Translations under genes and position numbers: made by a program
Part shown: positions 45,171 to 58,739 of the stretch, piece after piece
Layout of the letters: each line of letters begins with the position of its first letter
How positions within the stretch are numbered: position 1 is the first letter of the stretch
The notes under the pieces: generated by a model
Seen by the model: only the letters and a program-made list of their open reading frames with translations
Database searches by the model: none
Told to the model about the DNA's origin: nothing
Assembly (NCBI GenBank): GCA_947095535.1
Contig: OX352773.1
Location: 269,134,515 to 269,198,514 of the forward strand
Length of the DNA: 64,000 bases
Direction of reading: 5' to 3'
Origin: Poecilobothrus nobilitatus
Lineage: Eukaryota > Arthropoda > Insecta > Diptera > Dolichopodidae

Positions 45171-48100
45171 TTTTATTATTTAGAGGGCCGTCACGGTTTT
45201 GACAAAGGGTCCTTTTTCGAAACTTTGAGATAATACAAATATTCGATGAAAACGTGCGTCAAAAGCTAATGAAATAATTTGTTTAATAGACAATCTTCAA
45301 ATTTGTGAATTCAAGTTTTGCAAAAATATGATTCTTAACTACGGTCAAACTTAATGACATTATTGAACCTAGTTAAGGTTATAAAATAATGATAGAATTG
45401 ATATAAATTTTGTTGACAGCTAAACGGTACATAGAAAAAGCAAAATTTTGTTTTAAACAAAACAATACTTTTTGATAGCTACTACTTACTAGCTATATGT
45501 ATTTTCTCTAAATATTTTCATTGGGTTGTAGTATTAATGTTTTTTAATTTAGAATTTATAGAGTGCTATACACATACATAGCTATTAATTAAAAGAACAA
45601 GGAAAATATTAAAATTTATCAAGGAATTAAATATGGTCCTCAAGTAATAGCTTCATTTAGGAAAAACTCATGGAGATTTAAGATTCATTATCAAAGATTT
45701 AAGCAGATCAAAGTGACGGACTAAATTATTATGATCCATTTAAATCAAATATAATTAGTCTTTTATTGGACGAAGAGTTTCAATTTCTTGATTGGTATAT
45801 CTATAAGTATCTGAAAAATATGGCATTCCATTTAATTTTAAAAAGAAATATTTCTATTTTATTAAAAACAAACAACATCTTTTTTATATAAAAATTTACA
45901 CATTATAAAATTTATAAATATCGATCAAAAAATTATTTTTGTTTAATACATTTTCATACTTCTTAAAATGAATGTTGTTTAGTTAAAATTATAAATTTAT
46001 TTTTACATTTTAACTAAATTATGTACGTTCATTTATTTATTCATATTCACTTGTTCGCAATATTTTTTTAATTAACATGAAAAACAAAAAAAAAATTAGC
46101 TAGAAAACTGGTTGGTAACTTGTATATCCCGACGAGCAATTTCTGAGGATAAAACAAACCTGTTCCGAAACGTAAAAATAGTAACACAAATTTTTTTATA
46201 TTCACAACTTTTTAGTTTAACTAAATGGAAACATTTAATAAATACCAACACATGCCATAAATAGAGTTTAGAGTATACATTTGACATCTTCTATTTAGAA
46301 CATTTGATATTAAGGCTTTTCTCAAAAAACGAGTTTGACGAAAGAACCTAAGGGGACATTTAGGAACTGAAGAAATTACAATTCTCTTTTTGTAAAAGGT
46401 TACTAATTGCTAGTTATGCCCAGCAACCTATTGTTAAAGTTGTTAAAGTTCCAGATAGTTAAAAATGTTCATTTGTTAAAGTTTGTTTTGCAAAATACCC
46501 GCTGACCAAATGTCTAGTTCCCAAGAAGTTGCAGAGTTACGTATAAATAGTATGTTGCTGTTTAGGCTTTTCTCTAACTAATAATTTATTATATTACAAT
46601 TAAAGTTTTAATATTAAATTTAAAAAGATTCAAAAGCAAAACTAAAAAATTTAATTAAAATGTTTAGTAAAATTACTTGTAAAAAAAAATCCAAAGTTTT
46701 AAAAATTCTAATAATTTTTTTAAATAAAATTTCAAAAGAAAATATTAAAATTATTTATAGATATTTTTTTTAAAATACCTTTCTAATATCTTTCAAGTTT
46801 TTATTATAAAAGATTTTTATATTTAACAAATTAGTTTTTGTTATAACAGAACGCTTAACCACTTGTTTAAGTTTCATATACAAATTTTTTACCCTAAAAA
46901 TTTTCTATCTTTTTTTTAATTTTTTTTTTTTTATTAAAAAAAAAAATAAAATAATTTCTTTACTATATAAAATATGTTATATTAATAAGTTTATTTTTAT
47001 ACATTTAATTACTTAAGCATTCAATTCTCATTCAAATTAAGGTATATAAGGGTAGGAGCCTAAAAAGGGAGAAAAGAAAAAATAGCGACGGTAACGGTGA
47101 CAAAATAAACAATGCGCAATAATTATCTTATCACAATATTTATTTATCAAAAAAGAATTTTCACTTCCATCTGTTGCTATTCACAGTTTGACTTTTCCAA
47201 TTTTTTTTTTTCAAGTTTCTTATCTCCAACACTCTTTTTAGTTCAGAGAAAATTGTACAGTTAATTAGAAATACAAAAAAAAAAAAAAAATTATATTGTC
47301 ACCCTCTTTTTTATTAAATATGTTATATATAGATATTGAAATGGCAAGGTGCTGACAGGTAAAAATAAATAAAATACGATCATTATGTATATACAAAAGA
47401 TGGGTGAATTTTTAATCGAATCGATCGATTTAATTACGATAAAAATATATAATGATAATAAAGTATACTGAAGATAAAGAAAAATAAAATGAAAATTGGA
47501 AAACTTCAAGTTCATAAATGAAAATCTTATATTAATTTTTGTTTTTTTTTTTGGATTAAGTTAAAAAAAATGATATAAAATGTTATAGAATTTTATTGAT
47601 TTTTTCATTTTGTATTACAGTTTTGCGAAATATTTCGAAGTAATCGAAAATATTTTGAAAAGAATAAAAGATAATGAAAATAATTAAAAATAAATTTACA
47701 GATTTTATGGTAAAAAATTACAAATCCAAACTATGAATTATTAAAATCATCTTTGAAAAAATATTTTTGAAAACGCGAACCTATGGTTTTTTTTATAATT
47801 CTTCGAAATTATCTAAACCTGTTTTTTTAAAACTATATTTTCCTTTTAAAATCTTCCAGGATATTAAAGATAATATTTTTTAATTTTCTTTTTCTAAATA
47901 ATAAATTATTTATATTTTATTTCGAAACATTGTTTATCCTTCCAGTCCCAGCAATAAATTAGTGACCGAAATTTTCTACAAGTTATCATAATGTATGTTC
48001 AACAAGATATTTTCAGCGATATGATTTACCCCTATATATTGTCGATCAAATAAGATTTATAGAGAAAATCCGAAAAATTTAAGACCGCCCGAACGATTTA

Positions 48101-48649
48101 GTATTTCACATCATTCAACAGATTACTAAAAGATTAACTGTTAGGAGAGATAACGTAGCGAGAATACTACAGAAGATACCAACACACAGGGTCGAATGCA
48201 TATAACTGACTTCAAAACTCACTTGACGCAATGTCTTAGGGTTTTAATATTACTTAACATAATATTAACACTTAAAGTAGAGGTTAGAGCATAAATAACT
48301 TAAATCAATAATCAGTTATTATCATTATCATTTACTAACCGACTTACATTTGTAGATGATAACTCAATATCTTCGTGATATTTCTTTAAATTCACATTTC
48401 ACTGATTTAACTAATTTATATTTGGAATAAATGAAAAAAGTAAAATTAAAAATATTTTTCACTTGGTTTTTTTTTTTTGCGCAATTTCCAAAGAAAACTA
48501 AACTTAATACAAGCTAATTCCTGTTCAAAAGCTGGTTAGATGTTTTTGTTAGGATCAACATTAGGTAAATTTGTTTTTTTTTTATGTTATATCTAAGAAT
48601 TGATGACTCGAAAAAAAAAACAAATTTTAACCATAGTATTAAATTTTTG
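45171..48649. other. AT-rich spacer with unassigned higher-GC patches
   Basis: No gene recognised. Patches at about 46090-46570 and 47950-48260 have more balanced composition and may be worn mobile elements, but no domain could be read on either strand. Confidence 0.45.
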
Positions 48650-48852
48650 TTTAGTTTATTCCCCCGGTATTCCCCCATAATTGTGACAAAAATTACCCAT
48701 CCTTCCTTTTCCAAGTCTGGTTGTAAATAAGTAAGTCGTAAAGAAGAAGAATTATTTTTACTACATGTGTGCGATTTGAACCCATACTCTTTCGGTGATT
48801 TTAGCCGCTTTAATTTTATACACTCTTACCCACTATACCACCTAGACCCTCA
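48650..48852 (-). mobile_element. tRNA-derived SINE, second copy
   Basis: Read on the minus strand it begins gggtctaggtggtatagtg (box A region), has GGTTCAAATCGC as a changed box B, then a ttacgac and ggaaaaggaaggatgggtaa body in the same order as the copy at 4333-4528. It is more diverged than that copy; the target duplication and tail are not clear. The two copies define a SINE family of about 200 bp. Confidence 0.75.
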
Positions 48853-51400
48853 ATTTTTTTTAAAAATGTACTTTGTTATATAATATTTTTATATAAGATT
48901 AAATTTATTTTAAAAATTTGAAAACAATTTGAAATGTTATCAAAATGTTGAAGTCATAATAACATATAAATTATCCAACAAAAACGATATCAATTTTGAT
49001 TTCCACCAACAAAAAAAAAGACTTAATTCAAAAGTAGAACATACAGTCTACATTTTTCTATCATCCCCTTATTTTTCTTGAAAAAAAAAACATTAAATTG
49101 CAATTTTCCAATTACTTTTAGATTAAATACGCGCAGTTTGTTTTTCTTTTTCCAATTTTAATTTTTCTTTTCTTTCCTTTTTGTTTTGTTTTGTTTTGAA
49201 GCCTTAAGTATAGGATTTTCTTTTAAATTTTCTTTAATACAAAAATTTTCGACTTTTTAACTCAAGCAAAATTAGTTGAAATCATGCAATGTTTAAAAGT
49301 GAGTAAAAAACAAAAAAAAAAAAACAATAAAAGGAAAAAAAAAAGTTTTTAAAACTCGCATATCCTAAATAAAATTTAGCTGAACTGTATATAATATATA
49401 AAATCATATATGAAAAGGAATAAAATCATAAATGAAATGCTTAAACTATTGAGAAAGTCATTAAGACTTTAAACAAAACAAAAGTTTAAAAAAAATCAAA
49501 ATAAAAATATAATTTTCTTTCTTTCTCTCTCTCCTTTCTTTTTATTTATTTATTTATTTATTTACCAGTCACTATTATAAAATTTGGGAATTATCCTTGC
49601 TATTGCATTTATCGTATATCATATATACGCAACGACAATGCACAAGGAATAAAAATGCACATTTTTTTCATTCTGTATGTAATATTAAAAGTTCAGTTAT
49701 TAAACACAATACATGTTTTGGTTCATATTTAAGGAGTTGTCAACCAAATTAAATTTTAAAATATAGAAAAAAGAAAATTACTTTGAATATGAATCTTACA
49801 ATAATTGTTTTAATCGTTACCAATAATAAACGCGGAAATTGTAATTACAAAACTACAGGTAGTATACTACAAAAACCATACCAGCTCATTTAATGAAGTG
49901 ATGATTCAAAAATAATAACTTTAATTCCCATTTCTATTAGGTATGGCCCAAAGAAATTATCATAAAAGAGAGCTAAAAACTGAGAAAATTTTTAAAACAA
50001 TAAAAATGGTAGATGGGACGAGATTCTATATTACAACCGAATAAACATAGATGATGAAAATGACATTGAGGATCAAAAAAAATATTTAATTTTTGAAATT
50101 TACAAAAAACTCTTTTTGCAAGTTTAGTGTAAAATATGAAATGGTTTACAGCTCTAATATTACAATGAAATTATTTTCCAATTCCTTCCCTTCTATTTAT
50201 TCCTATATATAGTCTTCTTTTAGTAGAAATTCATATTGACTTCATATTGCCTGAAAGAAGACTAAAAATTATCTTTTATGAGTGCATTAAGAAAACTTAT
50301 TGCAACGCCACCACAAACTTTTATTTTTGCTTTTATTGCTATTTGTTCTTTTTTTTTGGTTTTTTTATTTTTTTTATTTTTTTTTTATTTTTTTAGTTGA
50401 TGAGAGTTTTTTTTTATTGCAACTTTACTGCAACTTTTGTTTAAAGAATCAGCAAAAAAAAAAAATCAAAAAGAAAAAAACAAAACAAATAAAGACAAAA
50501 ATCCCTTGCAAGTGCCAATATTCGAAAAATTGCATATGTAATTTGCGAAATTTGAAGAAAAGTTTTTTGGTTTTAATTTGAACAAAAACAAAAAAAAAAA
50601 AAAAAATGAAATGAAATAAAGGGTAAAAAAAAAATTTTATTGCATTTTTCCCCCTTTAATTCATTTTTTTTATGTTATTTTTATTTTTTTTTTTTTTTTT
50701 GTTTTTTTAAATAAAACTTAATTTGATACGAGAAAGACAAGGAAAAGAAAAAAGATATGAGCAGCTTATCAAAAAGGAAAACTTAAAGTATATGAAGTGT
50801 TCAGTTTTGTTAAAATTTGTTTTGTTTGGTAAAAAAAAATTTTCAGACATTCTTTTAGTTCGAGAATAATGCAATTTTTGAATTTAAATAAAAAAAAAAA
50901 AAAAAAAATTAAATTCGAATAATACGTGAAAATCATGAAGAAAAAAAATGTTTTATTCTAAATTTACAAACAGAATTTGTAAAATTTATTAGACATCCTT
51001 TTAATTTTATTTGATTTTATTTTCAATAAACCTTAAATCTCAATTTCTTGCAATGATAATATTTAAATGTTAAAATTTATAGCATAAAAGTCCAATATAT
51101 ACCGTCCATTTTTGTATATTAGAAGTATAAATTTTATTGTATAAATTTGAATCATAATTTAAAATTCATTTTACGACAATATTACGACAATTTACATTTT
51201 AAATATAATAAATGATGATCCTAAATGATGATGTGAGAAAAATCACAAGTATAAAAAATGAAAAACTTTATATATTATTTTTTGTTTTTTTGTTTTTATT
51301 ATATACCAGAACTGGCAGATTTAAGATTTACAATCATTTTCCAAAACAATTTTGTTTTCAGCCTTTTAAATTCCTATTTTGGATGGTATATTCAGCCAAT
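48853..51400. other. AT-rich spacer
   Basis: No gene recognised. (TTTA)n at 49541-49564, and long A/T runs near 50590-50605, 50680-50700 and 50890-50910. ATGCAATGTTTAAAA|GTGAGT at about 49280-49300 looks like a tiny start exon but has no support. Confidence 0.5.
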
Positions 51401-51485
51401 ATGTAATAGTGGTTAAGAAACCCGCTTTTTATTTGAAAAGCCTCGGACTTCGGATGGTTCAAACTTCGGATGGCTCATATAAATT
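51401..51485 (+). mobile_element. tRNA-like fragment related to the 7.98-kb SINE
   Basis: aatagtggttaagaaacc (box A-like) is followed after about 40 bp by ggttcaaacttcgg (box B-like). The word cttcggatgg is duplicated at the end. It shares the head with the minus-strand element at 7980-8072. Short and diverged. Confidence 0.4.
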
Positions 51486-54198
51486 AAATAAAAATAATAT
51501 AGATTTATCTTTAATGTATAATAAGAATAATATAATTCAATAAAAACTAAGTATGTATATATCCTATAATATTAATATCATATCGTATTAAATATAAAAA
51601 TAAAATTAAAATAATTCTTGTATAAAATAATAGATGGCGCGCGATAAAAATAAAATATTTGTGTTTCATTGTACAACAATACAATAACATACTTGTATAA
51701 TAACGACAGCTGTTTGAATCAACAGATCAGTGAGAGTAATGATTTTAGAAACTGAAACATAGGGAAATATAAATAATAACTTATAATAAACTTAGTGGCT
51801 GCCCTATGCTTCTTATAAGAACGGAAAGAAAAAATATCATAGAATTAAAAATAAAGGTATATAGCATTCTGTTATTTTATTAATTTTGTGTTTGCTCTTC
51901 TTTAGTGACATTTTTATTGTTGAATAAATTTGATAAAACTCCTTTCGCTTTAACTCTGTATAATTGGCATCCTCAATGCCAATACTTTGAATCTTTCATT
52001 TTGTACCCCTACTCTAATGAATCTGACTACGTATTTTTATTAGTTTGGTACATTTTTCTTTGACTCCGTTTCTTAAGTCTGGAATTTTTTTTTTTCTTTC
52101 AAATATTATTAGCTTCCGTTCACTATAGCGTTGATCTATAGTTTTCATTGATACTTTTATTTGTTTCTTTTATTTGTATCTATTTTCTGATCATATAATA
52201 ACTTTTTTGTCCTGTAGTAATACTTTTTATGCCATTAGATTTTTGTATTAAATTTAAGTTTTGCAAACGTTCTTGAATATCTTTGTGATGTTTGATAGGT
52301 ATAGGAAATTATTATACTTATTATTTAGCTGTTAGCTTGATAAACTTATCTGTTGTTATAGTCTATAGACACATGTTGTAATAAGATTAATATTATTCTA
52401 GGAATATGAGGATATAATCGATAATGAAGCATTTTTTCAGCAATGAATTTTTATCAGGACAATCGGTTTTTATCGCGGAAAATATTTTTTAATCAAATCA
52501 TAAATCCTATATAGAAACGAGCCACCAAGTAGTTTTAAATTTTTACTGCTATTTCTAAAGCTTTCACCAAAGTAAATCAAGAAATATGAAAATATCAGAA
52601 ATATACTCATATTATTATAGAATTGATTTCAATTTATTCGCACTCAAATTATAGTACCAGACCTTATCATTTTTATTTTATTATAATTAAATATTTGAAT
52701 ACTTGTTTGTTACAATTAGGATATTTGGTTTTCTGTGATATTTGGTTTGTTTTATGTTAATATAATATTTATATTATTAAAATTAAAAATTTTAGTAATG
52801 GTTTGCAAATTTGAATTAATTTGAACGTAATGGACGAATGGTACCTGAATAAGATTAAAAACTGAAAAAATTAGAGTCTAGACTATACGAGAGTGATAGA
52901 ACTACTACTCTAACTACGGTTTCGTTCTGTGGCGTTAATAGAAATTATTACCATGACCAATTGTAAATCAAATTATAAACTAAAATTATGTCAAATTAAA
53001 AATATAAAATAAATAACAACAAATTAAGAATTCATATTATATAGACTTTTTATATATTTTACTATTAATATAAAACAAATCCTAGGAATTTAATATTTTT
53101 GATTTTTTGAATAAATCGTATTTTTTATTTCATCTTAAACTTATTTCCACAATAAAATACAATATTACAAAGTATTATTATATTCGATTTCTTTTTTTAT
53201 TTTTTGCATTATCCTTTGTTGAAATCATTTTAATCCGTGAGACGATAAAAAGAAAACAAAAAAAAAAAAGTCGAAAAATCAAATAAAAATTTAAGTGGAT
53301 AATTAAAGTACATCGCCTTCAATAATAATAATAATAATAATAATAAAAAATAAAAAAAAGTTTTCTTTTTATTTAATGATTTTTCCTTCAAAAAATAATT
53401 TTCCAATAATTTCAAGTCAATTTTAGAGGTTATGACAACGATTTGGCTGTTTTGTGATGACCATTAAAATGAATAAAAAAAAAAAGAATAAAATGTTTAT
53501 AAATTGTGTTTTCTTTTTGACGATTTATAATTTTTTATTTGAATTAACACCATCATCTCATTTACACCTCTAATATAATCAACTTAACATCTTTACCACA
53601 TCATTACACCCCATTGTTATTAAGGGGTGCATTAAAATTTTACAATTGGGCATTTATGTGGTAAAATTCATATACTCATATGTCTTCACTCTTAAATTTC
53701 GTGTTATTTGTTATAAAATTTTTTGAGTATAACCGATGCAAATAGGGTGTCATTAAATTATTCGACCAGGAATATTAGAAGATTATTGAGCTTCTGCTTA
53801 TAAACATAAATTCGTAAGTTAACAAATTCATAAAATCATATCTTATAGAGATAAAAGAAATAAAATTTTTTTACTTACATTTAAAGATAATTTGCTAAAT
53901 GTATTTTTGTATGTATTTATTTTAAAACACAAGAACTAATACTGAGTGACAAATAAAGTTTACAAACTTAATATTAGAAATCATCTGTTATCATATAAAT
54001 TCTTGGTCCTATTAATCAGGATATTTTTACTAATTCTGTTCGATGTTATTTTTTTAAGAGATTTCGAATTTTCTCAAATTATTCAGAGTTTTGTTCCCTT
54101 CACTGATTATTAATTTAATTAAAAAATACATACAACGGTACAAATTTATTTCTAAAGATATTATTATTAATTCAAATATATTTTTTTTTATTTTTCAG
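51486..54198. other. AT-rich spacer
   Basis: No gene recognised. (AAT)n at 53321-53346. Patches near 51635-51760 and 52840-52960 are richer in GC but unassigned. Confidence 0.45.
53592..53665. repeat. Nested inverted repeats
   Basis: TTTACCACAT (53592-53601) pairs with ATGTGGTAAA (53656-53665). Inside it CACCCC (53607-53612) pairs with GGGGTG (53624-53629). The two stems could stack in an RNA. No known RNA family is recognised. Confidence 0.5.
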
Positions 54199-54383
54199 AA
54201 TCACAAACTCAACTCTAACCTGATATAACAATATAGGAAGATAAACTTTTCACTACAGCTACAAAATGTAAAACTGATAGACTGGAACATTGAACAACTG
54301 ACTACAAAAAACATAAATATTTTAATCATATTAATTAGTATATCTTTTCTGAAACACTCTGTACATATATAATTTAAGGAAAG
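54199..54383 (+). other. Candidate untranslated exon
   Basis: A strong acceptor (T-rich tract then tttttcag, ending 54198) and a consensus donor (AAAG|GTAAGT, GT at 54384) bracket 185 bases of sequence richer in C than its flanks. All three frames contain stops, so it could only be a UTR or long non-coding RNA exon. A chance pair of sites is also possible. Confidence 0.25.
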
Positions 54384-56077
54384 GTAAGTAAAAGAAAAGT
54401 CAATTTTTACTTTTTATTTAACGCTACAATCACATTATTGTAAAGGCGTTTTTGTGTGTCTTTTTTTTTGTTTTTGTTATTGTATTCTTTTTTTTTAATG
54501 AGTGACCAGATGGACACGTAATCATTACTCATATAAACTGTACTACAAGAAAGAGAACATAAAAAAGTGTTATTATTATTATTATTATTTTTTTTTTTAT
54601 TACTATATTTACATTTAGAACAACAATGAAAACAATGAAAAAGCATTTAATTGTCCTTAAGTTAATAGTATTCTTATTGTCATATAGAGGGAAAGATATA
54701 TAGAATAGGTTAATATTATATAGTGTATATATCATATGAATACACAAGAAAATAACGGTATCCTAAAGTTAAACAGTTACAATGAAATGTATTTCATTAT
54801 ATTACATGATACTTGTAGATGAGAACTTTTCAAAATCCTTGCAAGTAGTGATGTGTCGTTATATTGAAAATTTGTAGTAACAGTTATATGTGGAGAAGAG
54901 AAGTGTATCTTTAATTGTATATATATTTTATATACGAGTAAATTTTAGTTATTTCAATGAAAACTATTTTTGCAATAATTTTGCAAACAAAAATGAACGA
55001 AAAGGAAAAGCTAATTAAAACTATAAGATTAATTTCAATCAAAAACACCTGCTGATCTGGGTCCGCGTATTAACATTTTAATAACTCAATGTCGATTTAG
55101 TCATCGGCTTATGCCGGACATACCACCAATGGTAACCACCAATGGTAAATAATGGACATACATACCAATGGTAAATAATATCTGACTGACTATTATGCAT
55201 ATCTTTCGGCTTAAGCTGCTTTAATAAATTATTGAGTATTTACTAAAAATCTGTTTCAAAAAAAATGTAGTAAATCAAATATATAGTTTTAACAAAGGCG
55301 CAATCTCTAAATCAAACATTTTAATTTAATTGGAGATAAATTTAATTTTTGTGTAAAAATTTTTGTTTTATTAAACTTTTCTTATTTCATTTTATTAATT
55401 TTTTTTTGTATTTGCACAAAAACGATCTTAAAAATAAAATTTGATATTTGTGTTTTAGAGGCTATTGAATTTCTTGTAATTAAATGGAAAAACAAAATAA
55501 AAATTATACGATTTCTTAATAATCATAAAAAAAGAAACAAAAATTGTTTGATTGTTCTTAAATTAAGTTTACGAGAAAAGAAATGAATTTAATTTAATTT
55601 TTAGTAATTTTTGTTTAGAATCCTTACATTTTATCTTTTCGGTAACGGTTTATTTTAAGATATTTGATGTTTAAAAAATAAAAAATAGACATGGGAGTAG
55701 CAAATTTAGTTAAGTTATGATTTGTAAGCTTTGATAGAATCGAGTCAAGAAGTTTATATAAATAATTTTGGTATTTTAAAGTAAACATAACCTTTACTAA
55801 GTTTAAATGGAAAATGCAGTAGTGATTAAAAATCATTAATGTTAAGAAATTTTAAAATAATTCTTAAAATGAAGAAAACAAAATATGCATTTTATATGCA
55901 TACATATGCATATAAAAACTATAGGTTAAAAATCTTAATCAATTAATTATTTTATTAATTTTATATTATCTATTTAATATTTATTTACTCCTAAAAAAAT
56001 AAATTTTTTAAATTTATAATAAAATAATCAATAAAATACTAATATTTCATTTTGGGTGTTTTCATAAAGTTAATCAT
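54384..56077. other. AT-rich spacer
   Basis: (ATT)n at 54571-54590. At about 55047-55180 a higher-GC block has cacctgctgatctgggtcc, which recalls cacctgctgatctagcc inside the repeat at 364-1287, followed by repeated accaatggtaa words. This is probably a scrap of that superfamily. Confidence 0.4.
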
Positions 56078-56345
56078 ATGCTTCGACTTTCGAGCACGGT
56101 CAGCGCATACCGATATAATCTGATCAGAGCTTACTTAGGGTACCCTGATCTAATAAGTAAACAACACAGAACTAAATTTGACATAAATACTAAAATAATA
56201 ATTAAAATTATTCCATTTTCTCTTTGGAATGCCGTTAGAGCAGACATTAAACTTTTAATCTCGTTAGAACCAAAACCCACTCCTATAAGGTATTTAAAAA
56301 ACAGTGTAAGTGACAGGCGGCAGTGTTAGGCGGCGAAGGCCAAGT
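56078..56345 (+). pseudogene. Probable LINE C-terminal scrap
   Basis: An 83-codon frame (56078-56329) contains HRTKFDIN, then PFSLWNAVRADIKLLISLE and, after it, IRYLKNSV. The pattern R-T-K/R, hydrophobic-L-W-N-x-hydrophobic-x-x-D/E-I-K, then S-L-E and Y-L-K-N is typical of the extreme C-terminus of CR1/Jockey-like reverse transcriptase proteins. Nothing upstream encodes the polymerase. The start ATG is arbitrary. It ends in a GC-rich tag (ggcggcagtgttaggcggcg). Alternative: chance similarity in a short segment. Confidence 0.45.
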
Positions 56346-58739
56346 CTTTAGAGCGTTGAAGTGACATAAAGATCGTTTATTTAACGAATTGCTCTGTTTT
56401 ACATTTTATCGACAAATCAGAATGCCATTTTGGAAACTCCCATCCAAATATGTACATTGTACTTCATCTTTAATCTTATAATATGATTTGGAAATGATCA
56501 GAAGATGAAAAGCAGGTTTTACAACGATACAAGAAACCCATAAACGTATAGTTGCATTATTAGCTATATCAAGTAATATTAATTTAAAAAATTTAATTAT
56601 AATTTAATCATTTAAAAATTTATTAAATTATTTTTTTTTTCTCATTCAGCCATCATATATTAAATAAATTTGAAAATACATTTTCTCAATTTTGAAAAAT
56701 GCTGACTTTTATTTTTTTTTAATTTTGACAGAATAGTCAATATTTAAATTTTATAACGGACATATTATACATCCTCTGAGCGCACTCTTGTGTTTGAAAA
56801 CTCAATTTTTAAGCTCTGAGTGGTCCGAAATTAAGCTACGAGTGGTCTGTATTTACGAAAACACCGTCTATTAATGTGGATTTTTTTTTTAGAAATCTTA
56901 TAATTTATTAAAAAAACAAAAAGTTTTACATGTTGTATATTAATAGAAATTTTTAAACGCATATTTTTTTAAATAAATATTTTTTATTGACAAGAACCAA
57001 TAACTCAATTACAATATAATTTTCATTTCCAACTTTTTAGCATATATATGCATATAAAATGCCACCCTCAGCCTATTTATAAGTAAAATGCAGTAAAATG
57101 CTATTAATACACAAAAGATTTAAAAACTGATGAAGTTTGTAGTGATAAGTGAATTTATGAAGAAAATTATTTGTGTTCTTTTGATTGGTAATAAAAGTTG
57201 CATATATATCATATATTATATGTTATATATTTAGATATAGATGGTATAACATAAGATTGTGTTTCAATGAGCACTAAACAGGTGTTAATAATTAAATTAT
57301 AGAGCAAGAAAAAAAAAATACAAAGATTCAAAATAAAAAACAGACCAAAGCCTTTTTCTAATTTGTTTAAAAAAAAAATAAAATAAAAGAAGAGAAGGCG
57401 TAAAATTATTTCATATTAGTAAATTTTACTTGTACCGCATATGTAAATCTGGTTACATTAAAAATAGGGTATAACCAATTTTCTCTTCAATGATTCTCCT
57501 TTTTTTTTGTCATGTATGGGAAAATTCTTTCTTTATTTTTTTTTTTCATGTGTATTTCTTTTTTTTTTTTAATAATTTTTCTCACTTCTTAATATCTTTC
57601 ACTTCATTTGACATAATTCTGATGGGATATGATAGAATTCTACACTCCTTTGTTGTTTTTTCTTTTTTCTTTTTTTAGAAAGAATTTCAGTTGTAGGTAT
57701 TCTTTTGTTTTTAATATTTTAAGCATATGAGTATTGGAAAAAAAAACAAAACAAAGAATCTAAAAGGGTTAATTTAAATGAACCCTATCAACAATAAAAC
57801 AAATGTATACCATTTAATATTTTCTAAAAATAAAATCTTTTTATCTATTAGTCCATGTAATGATATAAAGACATAATTTACACTCATAACATCACATATA
57901 ATGTGTTTCTTTTTTTCTGTTTTAAGAAACGTATAAAGTTAATATGAATCCTTAGGAAACCGTGTTGAATATTATTAAATTGAAATTGTGCAGTGACCAA
58001 CAAATAACAGTAACACCTTAACAAAAAAACCAAACGTTTTATTTTTTTCTTTTCGTAAAATTTATTTTAAAAAATTTTAAAATGCGAAAAAAAAAACCTA
58101 AAGGATTTCCAATTATGTTTGGTGATTTTTTTTTTTTTAGATTTTTATTTTTCTTTTTTTTTTTAACTTTTATAATATCCTTTTTTTAAACGAAATTCTT
58201 GTATCGGTATATTCATATACCATATATTATTGGAGTTTGTTAGAAAATAAAAATACAAACAAAGAAAATAGAAGAAGAGGAAAGAAATGTAAGAAAAAAC
58301 TGGAATTCGGGTCAACCAATATGGATTAAATGAAATTATTTTCAGATGGATTCCTTAGATAATACCTTAAATTTGTATTTTATTTCGTCTTACAAAAAAT
58401 TAATATATGTATGTTAATATATGTGTTTAGTTTTTTGAATATTTTTTTGAAAATGGGAATATATTTAAAATTTAAACAAAGAATTTAAAATTAATTAAAA
58501 AAAAATGTGGAGCTAGTGGTCCATAAAGTCTAGTATGCATGCAGCATGTATTTAGTTGATTTTTGAAATTTAAACGTCTTTAAATCTTCTTGTTTTTTTT
58601 TTATTTAGCGTATTTGCAAATCTGTTTGAAAATTGGATTTTTGTATTATTACCTATATATGAGATTTATTTAAATTTTTATATGTATAGAGAATAATTGG
58701 AAAAACTTTTCTGGTTTTTTGTTTTTTAGCACATTCCCA
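56346..58739. other. AT-rich spacer
   Basis: No gene recognised. A patch at 56770-56870 (gctctgagtggtccgaaatt and a related gctacgagtggtctgtattt) contains a short imperfect direct repeat of unknown origin. Confidence 0.45.

Noticed and set aside
46096..46287. 63-codon minus-strand frame ending RRDIQVTNQFSS
   Set aside because: Balanced composition only in the last third. No start context, splice sites or family recognised.
49280..49300. Mini start exon ATGCAATGTTTAAAA|GTGAGT
   Set aside because: Five codons in low-complexity surroundings, too little to support.
51630..51660. LTR retrotransposon primer-binding site (tggcgcgcgat)
   Set aside because: Only the first six bases look like a lysine-tRNA primer site, and no long terminal repeats or gag/pol fragments are nearby.
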